49,868 nt of DNA. Origin: an uncultured Candidatus Actinomarina sp. Its GTDB lineage: Bacteria; Actinomycetota; Acidimicrobiia; Actinomarinales; Actinomarinaceae. The number at the start of each line of letters is the position of its first letter. Position 1 is the first letter of the stretch. Positions 44,041-49,868 of this stretch are shown in pieces. The stretch spans positions 1 through 49,868 of the forward strand of contig CACJPC010000006.1 in NCBI GenBank assembly GCA_902595195.1, in the 5' to 3' direction. The notes beneath the pieces were generated by a model. It saw only the letters and a list, made by a program, of their open reading frames with translations, was not told where the DNA came from and did not search any database. A program made the translations under genes and the position numbers.

Positions 44041-45012
44041 ATGTCTAAAGATGTATTAGTAGTTAAAGATTTGAATATGCATTATGAAACTCTTTCTGGT
44101 GATGTTTCAGCGGTTAAGAACGTATCATTTACTGTAAAGGAGGGAGAATCTTTTGGATTAGTAGGGGAGTCTGGTTGTGGAAAAACTTCCGTTGCTATGT
44201 CTCTACTACAGCTTCAAGCTGACAATGCAAAAATATCAAGTGGCAGTATAAAGCTGGATGGTATAGAAATGGTGGGAATGTCTGAATCAGAATTAAGAAA
44301 AGTTCGCTGGGATGGCATAAGTATTGTTTTTCAGGGAGCTATGAACGCATGGAATCCTGTAGTAAAAGTTGGTGAACAAATTAGAGAAGCTATTAGAGAA
44401 CATTATCCTAACAACACAAAAATCCAAAATACTGAAAAAATTGAAAGTTTATTTAAAATGGTTGGTTTAGATTCTACGATTATGGATAGATTTCCACATG
44501 AATTATCTGGTGGAATGAAACAGAGGGCAGTTATTGCATTAGCTTTATCTTGCGATCCAAAAGTTGTTATTGCTGATGAACCAACTACTGCATTAGATGT
44601 AGTTATTCAAGACCAAATATTAAAAGAAATAAAAAAAGTTCAAGAACTACTTGGATTAAGTCTAATTTATATATCTCACGATATTGCGGTGATTGCTGAA
44701 ATGACCGATAAAATGGCCGTCATGTATGCAGGAAGTATTGTTGAAAAAGGTCCTACTAGTGAGATATTTGCTAATCCGCAGCACTCATATACTAAGTCAC
44801 TACTCGCTTCAACTCCTTCTGTTGTTGGAGATAAAGTAAAACTTAATTCTCTTGAAGGTGAACCCCCAAGTCTTATTGATCAAATTGAAGGTTGTTCTTT
44901 TGCTCCAAGATGTCCTAACCGAAACACAACATGTCATCCAGAATTAGACATGGAACTCGTTGAAGTTGGTCCAGATCATTTCGTTGATATTTGTAGTGCT
45001 AGTAGGAATTAA
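44041..45012 (+). CDS. oppD: Oligopeptide ABC transporter ATP-binding protein (OppD/DppD type)
   Basis: 323 aa. Walker A GESGCGKTS near residue 42, signature LSGGMKQR near 158, Walker B VVIADEPTTALD near 178 and the switch His in YISHD. The C-terminal region has the family Cys motif CSFAPRC, then NTTC and DIC; in the M. tuberculosis OppABCD importer this region holds a [4Fe-4S] cluster, so the same is likely here. It starts 1 nt after oppC. Confidence 0.94.
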   Translation: MSKDVLVVKDLNMHYETLSGDVSAVKNVSFTVKEGESFGLVGESGCGKTSVAMSLLQLQADNAKISSGSIKLDGIEMVGMSESELRKVRWDGISIVFQGAMNAWNPVVKVGEQIREAIREHYPNNTKIQNTEKIESLFKMVGLDSTIMDRFPHELSGGMKQRAVIALALSCDPKVVIADEPTTALDVVIQDQILKEIKKVQELLGLSLIYISHDIAVIAEMTDKMAVMYAGSIVEKGPTSEIFANPQHSYTKSLLASTPSVVGDKVKLNSLEGEPPSLIDQIEGCSFAPRCPNRNTTCHPELDMELVEVGPDHFVDICSASRN

Positions 45013-45014
45013 TT

Positions 45015-45968
45015 ATGAAAAAAAATGTAATCGAAGTAAAGAATTTAGAAAAGTATTTTGAAGTATCCGGTGGTTTCTTTTCTAGAAAAAAAGCCACAGT
45101 AAAGGCAGTAGATGATATTACTTTTGAAATACCTTTTGGTGAGAGTTTAGGCCTAGTTGGTCAAAGCGGATGTGGTAAAACAACTACTGCTAGAGCACTT
45201 TGTTTATTAGATCCTAAAACTGGGGGAGAAGTCAGTTTTTATAATAATGAAAAATCAGAGATGGAAAGTATTGATGAACTTGAAGGCGAAGAATTAAAAA
45301 AATTCAGAAGAAATATCCAAATGATTTTTCAGGATCCTTATGAATCACTTAATCCAAGATGGACAATTAAAGATATTATCCTTGAACCACTAAACATACA
45401 TAACATTGGTGATTTAGATGAAAGAGAAGAAGCTGTCGCTGAAATACTGCAAACTGTTGGATTAACACCGCCTGAAAATTATATGCCAAGGTATCCGCAT
45501 GAATTATCTGGAGGACAAAGACAACGTGTATCTATTGCAAGAACTCTTATAATGAAGCCAAAATTTGTAGTATGTGATGAGCCTACTTCTATGTTAGATG
45601 TATCAATAAGAATTTCAATTATGGATTTAATGTTAAATCTAGCAAAAGATTTAGAAGTTTCTTATCTTTACATAACACATGATTTAGCAGTGGCAAGATA
45701 CATGTGTAACAGAATTGCAGTGATGTTTAATGGAAAAATTGTAGAAATTGCAGAAACTGAAGAGTTATTAAACAATCCAGTTCATCCCTATACAAAGAGA
45801 TTAATTTCCTCAATACCAGTTCCGGATCCAACATATGATAGAAAAGTATATGATATCAATTTTGATGAACTTGATTCACTTATTGAAAAACATGGGTCAG
45901 ACAGTCCTATGATTGATATTGGCAATCAACATTACGTCGCAACCCATGATGTTAAGGGTCTTATTTGA
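45015..45968 (+). CDS. oppF: Oligopeptide ABC transporter ATP-binding protein (OppF/DppF type)
   Basis: 317 aa. Walker A GQSGCGKTT near residue 50, Q-loop MIFQDPYESLNPRWT, signature LSGGQRQRVSIA near 164, Walker B FVVCDEPTSMLD and switch His in YITHD. The usual C-terminal Cys motif of this subunit is replaced by an acidic tail (about 285-317), so only OppD would carry a cluster. The phosphatidyltransferase gene overlaps its stop by 4 nt. Confidence 0.94.
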   Translation: MKKNVIEVKNLEKYFEVSGGFFSRKKATVKAVDDITFEIPFGESLGLVGQSGCGKTTTARALCLLDPKTGGEVSFYNNEKSEMESIDELEGEELKKFRRNIQMIFQDPYESLNPRWTIKDIILEPLNIHNIGDLDEREEAVAEILQTVGLTPPENYMPRYPHELSGGQRQRVSIARTLIMKPKFVVCDEPTSMLDVSIRISIMDLMLNLAKDLEVSYLYITHDLAVARYMCNRIAVMFNGKIVEIAETEELLNNPVHPYTKRLISSIPVPDPTYDRKVYDINFDELDSLIEKHGSDSPMIDIGNQHYVATHDVKGLI

Positions 45969-46495
45969 AATTTAAGGATATTTTCCTTGCACCAAACTTA
46001 ATAACATTATCACGTCTAATAATTGTTATATTCATTTTCTTTCAATTTACCCCTAATGATTTTGAAGTTGTTACTTTAATTGTGTTCATTGCAATAGTTG
46101 GATTAAGTGATTCACTAGATGGCATTGTTGCTAGAAGATTTAGCTTAGTTTCAAAGTTAGGAACAATTCTTGATCCATTCACAGACAGAGTCGTATTTAT
46201 TCTTCTTTTATTTTGGATAAGCGAGATAATTCCAACTTATTTTTTAATTGGGATAATTGTCAGAGAAACACTAATATTGATTGGTTCTTTGATTGTCTTG
46301 TTCACAAAAAGAGAGATAAAAGTTTCTAAAAAAGGAAAAGTATCAACGGTACTTATGTTTGTTATTATTTGTTTATACGTACTTAATATGGATATTTCAA
46401 TTGTATTTATAGATGAGTTAGCTATTGCAACATTAATATTATATTTTTATGTTGCTTTTGAATATTTATATAACTTAATATATAAACATGGATGA
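45965..46495 (+). CDS. pgsA: CDP-alcohol phosphatidyltransferase (PgsA-like)
   Basis: Membrane enzyme that joins CDP-diacylglycerol to an alcohol, probably glycerol 3-phosphate in cardiolipin and phosphatidylglycerol synthesis. 176 aa with about six hydrophobic segments. The catalytic pattern DGxxAR-x8-Gx3D-x3-D is complete in DSLDGIVARRF and GTILDPFTDRV (about 48-75). The start is TTG, overlapping the oppF stop. A PgsA close to the FHA/FtsR block is also seen in mycobacteria (pgsA2). The alcohol substrate is inferred. Confidence 0.87.
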   Translation: MKFKDIFLAPNLITLSRLIIVIFIFFQFTPNDFEVVTLIVFIAIVGLSDSLDGIVARRFSLVSKLGTILDPFTDRVVFILLLFWISEIIPTYFLIGIIVRETLILIGSLIVLFTKREIKVSKKGKVSTVLMFVIICLYVLNMDISIVFIDELAIATLILYFYVAFEYLYNLIYKHG

Positions 46496-46829
46496 TCATA
46501 CAAAACCACTTGAAAAACAAGATAACGATAATAATGTTAAGTTCTTACTAACATTATTAAATTTAGAATTGATGTCTTCATCTTGGATCCTTCAAAATGG
46601 TAAATATACAATTGGTAGATTATCAAGCCACCAAGTTATCCTTGATGATGTAACTGTATCAAGAAACCATGCTTCCATTGAAATAATCAATGAGGAAGTC
46701 AAAATTTATGATAATAATTCCACAAATGGTGTTTACATCAATAATGACTTAATTGAGAATCATGCAAATATAAAATCTGGTGATAAATTACAAATTGGAA
46801 AGTTTCAACTACTATTCACAAAAGTTTAA
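46488..46829 (+). CDS. garA: FHA domain protein, GarA/OdhI-like
   Basis: 113 aa with one FHA domain: GR at 43-44, VSRNHASIEI at 57-66 (phosphothreonine-binding Ser, Arg and His) and NNSTNGVYIN near 76-85. In mycobacteria GarA binds 2-oxoglutarate dehydrogenase and glutamate dehydrogenase and is switched by kinases acting on an N-terminal Thr-Thr motif. No such paired threonines are seen in residues 1-35 here, so control by PknB/PknG-like phosphorylation is doubtful. Assignment rests on the domain and on the order FHA-MerR-DUF151-MerR. It overlaps pgsA by 8 nt. Confidence 0.85.
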   Translation: MDDHTKPLEKQDNDNNVKFLLTLLNLELMSSSWILQNGKYTIGRLSSHQVILDDVTVSRNHASIEIINEEVKIYDNNSTNGVYINNDLIENHANIKSGDKLQIGKFQLLFTKV

Positions 46830-46831
46830 TT

Positions 46832-47401
46832 ATGAATATCGGTAAATTAGTAAAAGAATTAAAGAAAAGTTTCCCATCAGTAACGATATCTAGAATAAGA
46901 TTTTTAGAAAAGGAAGGATTGATAAAACCAAAAAGGTCCTCTGGTGGCACAAGAATATTTACAGAAAAGGATTTAAAAAAATTAAATAAGATATTAGACC
47001 TACAAGAAAACCAATTTTATAGCTTAAAAGCAATTAAAAATAATTCATCCTTATTAACTAAAAAGGATACTAAACAAATTACTATATCAGAATATAGCAA
47101 ACATGATGTTTTAAAAAATTCTGGAATTAGTGATAAAGAATTCGATGAATTAGTAAAGTATGAGTTTGAAGATGAGAAAGAAATTTATAATAGTCTTGAT
47201 CTTGAAAGATTAAAGTCTTGGTCTTATTTTTTAGAATTAGGACTTCAACCTAGAAATTTTACAACTATTAAATCCGTATCTGATAGAACGGAAGGTTTTA
47301 CAGATTATTTGATATCCACTATTCAAGATGAAAATACAAACGAAGAATTAATTGTTGAGAATTTAACAAAAATTATTAAAGGCTTAATATTAAAAAAATA
47401 A
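46832..47401 (+). CDS. ftsR: MerR-family regulator FtsR-like
   Basis: 189 aa. An N-terminal MerR winged helix (SFPSVTISRIRFLEKEGLIKP near 14-34, then RIFTEKDLKKL) is followed by a helical C-terminal region with no metal-binding Cys. In Corynebacterium FtsR activates ftsZ; mycobacterial Rv1828 occupies the same place after garA. The C-terminus overlaps the start of the D,D-carboxypeptidase gene by 13 nt, linking regulator and cell-wall enzyme. Confidence 0.85.
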   Translation: MNIGKLVKELKKSFPSVTISRIRFLEKEGLIKPKRSSGGTRIFTEKDLKKLNKILDLQENQFYSLKAIKNNSSLLTKKDTKQITISEYSKHDVLKNSGISDKEFDELVKYEFEDEKEIYNSLDLERLKSWSYFLELGLQPRNFTTIKSVSDRTEGFTDYLISTIQDENTNEELIVENLTKIIKGLILKK

Positions 47402-48465
47402 TTTTAATCTCGTTTGTTTTAATATTCTTTATTCAACCTGTAAACGCTCTTGAATCAGTAGAAGTACCAATAACTGCTGAGGTTTATCTTTCATATGATT
47501 ATGAATATAAAAAGCTTATGTATGCCAAAAATATTGATACAAGTATTGCTCCTGCATCTATAACTAAGTTAATGACAGCTCTTTTACTATATGAAAATTT
47601 CCCATTAAATCATGAATTTATCACCTCATATCCCTCAAATTATGCATATTCGGGTAAAGTTGCATATATACCAGAGGGCATCTCACTCACTACTGAAGAG
47701 CTTTTAGAGCTATTATTAGTTTATTCCGCTAATGATGCAGCATTTATTGTAGCTAATTCTGTTTATTCAAGTTATGAACAATTTATTAATGAAATGAACA
47801 ACAAAAGTAAAGAGTTGTCGATGAATTCTACAAACTTTGTCAATCCTGATGGATTGGATGAAGTAAATCATGTCACTACAGCTAATGACTTACTTAAATT
47901 AAGCATTTACATATTGGAAAATACTAAGTTACTGGATATTACAAGTAAAGAAGATATTTTATTAGATAAATTAGATAAAAAATTATATAAAAATACAAAC
48001 TTAATAATTAATAGTGGGTTCATTGGACTTAAGACAGGATGGACATCCAATGCAGGATTAACATTTATTGGATTCAATCAAGAAAACAATAGAAAAATAA
48101 TAACTATTGTAAATAAATCTGTTGTTGATGAAGAGAAGTTAAACCATTTTTTAGATACAAAAATTTTATATCAAGAATCAAAGAATAATTACGACAATGT
48201 TCAAATACTTGATAAAGAAACTGACATATTTAAAATTAAGAATTCTAAAAATGTAAACATGATAAAAAATAATAAAGATTTCTATATATTTAAAAATCTA
48301 GAAGATGATGATTTAACTTATTCAGTTTCTATTAAAAATAATATATTTAAAATATTTTATCCAGAAATAAATGAAGAAAGAAAATATAAAATTAATGCTA
48401 CAAAAAAAATTGAATATAATTTTCATTGGTCAAATAGATTTCTAAATAATATCTTCAATAAATAA
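47389..48465 (+). CDS. D-alanyl-D-alanine carboxypeptidase (S11), apparent ATT start
   Basis: Trims the terminal D-Ala of peptidoglycan stem peptides outside the membrane. 358 aa from the ATT at 47389. All three active-site motifs are present: S57-x-x-K60 in ASITK, S113-A-N115 and K215-T-G. From ATT the product reads MKKIILISFVLIFFIQPVNA, a good signal peptide cleaved after VNA. No ATG, GTG or TTG exists in frame between the upstream stop (47377-47379) and ATG 47518, and that ATG lies inside the conserved KLMYAKNID strand, so it is too late. AAAGG at 47378-47382 sits 6 nt before the ATT. It overlaps ftsR by 13 nt. Confidence 0.85.
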   Translation: MKKIILISFVLIFFIQPVNALESVEVPITAEVYLSYDYEYKKLMYAKNIDTSIAPASITKLMTALLLYENFPLNHEFITSYPSNYAYSGKVAYIPEGISLTTEELLELLLVYSANDAAFIVANSVYSSYEQFINEMNNKSKELSMNSTNFVNPDGLDEVNHVTTANDLLKLSIYILENTKLLDITSKEDILLDKLDKKLYKNTNLIINSGFIGLKTGWTSNAGLTFIGFNQENNRKIITIVNKSVVDEEKLNHFLDTKILYQESKNNYDNVQILDKETDIFKIKNSKNVNMIKNNKDFYIFKNLEDDDLTYSVSIKNNIFKIFYPEINEERKYKINATKKIEYNFHWSNRFLNNIFNK

Positions 48466-48484
48466 TCTTTTATAACACTTTAAT

Positions 48485-48490
48485 TAGAAT
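48485..48490 (+). promoter_or_regulatory. Predicted -10 element of the DUF151 gene (leaderless)
   Basis: TAGAAT lies exactly 6 nt before the ATG at 48497. No ribosome binding site is seen. Confidence 0.45.
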
Positions 48491-48496
48491 TTAATT

Positions 48497-48976
48497 ATGC
48501 AAAGTAAAGTTTACGTTGAAGTTGGTTCAATTCGATTAGAAGAAGAAACTGAGACACCAATTATGCTTCTTCAGCAGCCAAATACTAATAAAGTTCTTCC
48601 AATTTGGATTGGTACAATAGAAGCTGTTTCCATAGCATATGCACAAGAAGGTTTTGTTCACCCTCGTCCACAAACTCATGATTTACTAGTAAACATTATT
48701 GAATCACTTAATTCTCAAATAATTGAAGTTTGTATCACGGACATACAAGACAAAACTTATTTTGCTGAAATTAGTTTATTAACTGACGATGGTGAAGTTA
48801 AATTATCTTGTCGACCAAGTGATGCCATTGCTTTAGCATTAAGAACTTCATCCAAGATATCTGTTGATTATGATCTATTTATTAATAATTCTATAGAAAT
48901 TTTTGATGAGAAATCAGTTGATTTAGAAGAATTCATTGATTTTATTGACAATGTTAATCCAAACGATTTTTCCTAA
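48497..48976 (+). CDS. Bifunctional nuclease family protein (DUF151)
   Basis: 159 aa. The family core is seen in LPIWIGTIEAVSIAYAQEG (about 36-54), RPQTHDLLVNIIESL (about 58-72) and LSCRPSDAIALALRT (about 101-115), followed by an acidic tail. Plant and archaeal relatives show DNase and RNase activity; the bacterial role is not settled. It is in the order MerR-DUF151-MerR known from mycobacteria (Rv1828-Rv1829-Rv1830). Confidence 0.92.
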   Translation: MQSKVYVEVGSIRLEEETETPIMLLQQPNTNKVLPIWIGTIEAVSIAYAQEGFVHPRPQTHDLLVNIIESLNSQIIEVCITDIQDKTYFAEISLLTDDGEVKLSCRPSDAIALALRTSSKISVDYDLFINNSIEIFDEKSVDLEEFIDFIDNVNPNDFS

Positions 48977-48980
48977 AACC

Positions 48981-49008
48981 TTGATAAATTAAATAATCAT
49001 AGTAGATT
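48981..49008 (+). promoter_or_regulatory. Predicted promoter of the second MerR gene (leaderless)
   Basis: TTGATA (48981-48986) and TAGATT (49003-49008) are 16 bp apart, and the second ends 6 nt before the ATG at 49015. It is the best -35/-10 pair among the leaderless candidates. Confidence 0.55.
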
Positions 49009-49014
49009 AATCAT

Positions 49015-49458
49015 ATGCAGCAGGGTTACACAGGTCCAGAAGTATGTAAAATTACTGGTATATCTTACAGACAACTTGATCATTGGACTACAACAAAATT
49101 AATTAAAGCATCTGTTAGAAATATTAAAGGTTCTGGATTTCATAGAATTTACTCCTTCAACGATATTGTTTTAGTGAAATTAGTAAATAAGTTAAGGTCT
49201 GCAGGTATAAGTTTACAAAAAATTAGAATTGCATTAAAAAATGTAAACAAAATATTAGGAAAAAATTCAAATATTTCAGACGTCTCAATTTTTTCTGATG
49301 GATCATCTATTTATGTTTTAACTGACAATGACCAAATGATTGACTTACTAAAAAAAGGTCAAGCTGTTTTTGGTATATCACTGGGGCCTGTACACACTGA
49401 AACGGAAGCTGAAATACTATCACTTTATCCTGATAAAGCTTCAGCTGTTAATAGATGA
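49015..49458 (+). CDS. MerR-family transcriptional regulator (Rv1830-like)
   Basis: 147 aa. MerR winged helix at the N-terminus (TGPEVCKITGISYRQLDHWTTTKLIKAS, split here at about residues 5-31) with FHRIYSFNDIVLVKLV after it and LRSAGISLQKIRIAL as the linker helix. The C-terminal part is short and beta-rich, with no effector-binding Cys. In mycobacteria the matching gene follows DUF151. The DNA target is unknown. It overlaps the next gene by 4 nt. Confidence 0.87.
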   Translation: MQQGYTGPEVCKITGISYRQLDHWTTTKLIKASVRNIKGSGFHRIYSFNDIVLVKLVNKLRSAGISLQKIRIALKNVNKILGKNSNISDVSIFSDGSSIYVLTDNDQMIDLLKKGQAVFGISLGPVHTETEAEILSLYPDKASAVNR

Positions 49459-49787
49459 AATTTGCTCATCAATCAGAAAAGATATTTGCAAACCATTTAG
49501 ATTTATTTGACATTAAATGGATTTATGAACCTAAGAGCTTTCCTTTGAAGTGGGGTAGTGGTGCTATAAAAATGATGTTTACTCCAGACTTTTACTTACC
49601 AGAAATGGATATATATATAGAAATCACAACCATGGATCAAAAACTTATAACTAAGAAGCAACGTAAAATTAAACTAGCTAGAAAACTATACCCAATGAAC
49701 ACATTTAAGCTTATAAACGAACAACAGTTTTATAATTTCCTAACCAAGGACAATGAAAATCTAGTCAAAGAAGCTATCGCTAGCTGA
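49455..49787 (+). CDS. PD-(D/E)XK nuclease-like protein
   Basis: 110 aa. HQSEKIFANHLDLF at the N-terminus supplies a Glu in a helix; MFTPDFYLP near residue 40-48 supplies the PD aspartate and DIYIEITT (about 51-58) the second acidic residue, with Lys residues following. This is the layout of small PD-(D/E)XK nucleases that expect a phage- or repair-type DNA substrate. The strict ExK reads ExT, so activity is uncertain. It overlaps the MerR gene by ATGA and the convergent partial gene by 27 bp. Confidence 0.6.
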   Translation: MKFAHQSEKIFANHLDLFDIKWIYEPKSFPLKWGSGAIKMMFTPDFYLPEMDIYIEITTMDQKLITKKQRKIKLARKLYPMNTFKLINEQQFYNFLTKDNENLVKEAIAS

Positions 49788-49868
49788 ATACTTGAGCAAA
49801 TTTTCAACATTTTCTATTCCCAAACTTTTTGCTATTTCCAATTCTTTAGATATAGAAGTATTACTCAT
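49761..49868 (-). CDS. C-terminal end of a reverse-strand gene (5' end outside window)
   Basis: A reverse-strand frame is open from the window edge to a TAG at 49761-49763. The 35 codons visible include the segment LEIAKSLGIENVENLLKY, rich in leucine and charged residues. An ATG occurs exactly at the edge, but the gene could continue beyond. No family recognised. The convergent 27-bp overlap matches other gene ends here. Confidence 0.4.
   Translation of the reverse strand: MSNTSISKELEIAKSLGIENVENLLKYSASDSFFD

Noticed and set aside
47518-47520. ATG at 47518 as the carboxypeptidase start
   Set aside because: It lies within the conserved beta-strand before the SxxK motif and would remove the signal peptide of an exported enzyme.
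1-49868. Mobile element, prophage, CRISPR array or defence island
   Set aside because: No transposase or phage structural gene, no regularly spaced repeats and no recognisable defence family; the one recombinase (xerD) is in its housekeeping position.

Overview
The window is a dense, very AT-rich stretch of bacterial chromosome (lines counted by hand are mostly 23-33 % G+C). Coding is almost continuous, many neighbouring genes overlap, and no gap between genes exceeds about 200 bp. Gene content and order are actinobacterial. The evidence is polA-rpsA-coaE-uvrB-uvrA-uvrC-rapZ-pgk-tpiA-secG; pafB-pafC-tatA-tatC-helY; nadK-pyrG-xerD-scpA-scpB-rluB-cmk-der; the FHA/FtsR/DUF151/MerR block; and a DUF4193 protein. 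Low G+C combined with heavy compaction suggests a genome-streamlined marine actinobacterium of the Ca. Actinomarina kind. That lineage name is inference; the phylum is well supported.

Layout: 1-9619 holds the end of polA, ribosomal protein S1, coaE and the full UvrABC excision-repair set. 9678-13463 holds rapZ, lower glycolysis (pgk, tpiA, gpmA) and secG, followed by a class II tRNA-Leu. 13565-19148 is a mixed set: glutamine amidotransferase, LON-domain protein, GMP reductase, glutaredoxin, cation transporter, MsrB, DCC protein, and a reverse-strand trmL-crcB-yajQ unit. 19199-23105 is membrane-rich (acyltransferase-like protein, AI-2E family protein, three small proteins) and ends in trmI. 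23102-30930 is the former proteasome neighbourhood (ferredoxin, pafB, pafC, tatA-like, tatC, helY), then a lipid kinase, DUF4193, GNAT, HAD and rhomboid proteins. 30967-39533 carries nadK, pyrG, xerD, an HD protein, scpAB, rluB, cmk, ispH (reverse) and der. 39738-45968 is a complete oligopeptide ABC importer. 45965-49868 holds a phosphatidyltransferase, GarA-like FHA protein, FtsR-like regulator, D,D-carboxypeptidase, DUF151 nuclease, MerR regulator and a PD-(D/E)XK-like protein.

Most genes are housekeeping. The interest lies in how the locus is reduced and read. At eleven transcription-unit starts a TANNNT hexamer lies exactly 6 or 7 nt before the start codon, which predicts widespread leaderless transcription. 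ispH and der share a 26-bp divergent region holding two such signals. The D,D-carboxypeptidase has no ATG, GTG or TTG that would include its signal peptide and seems to start at ATT. The proteasome and pupylation genes are missing from their usual place although both flanks, including PafB/PafC, remain. The tRNA-Leu has an AAG anticodon. I found no CRISPR array, insertion sequence, prophage or rRNA gene.
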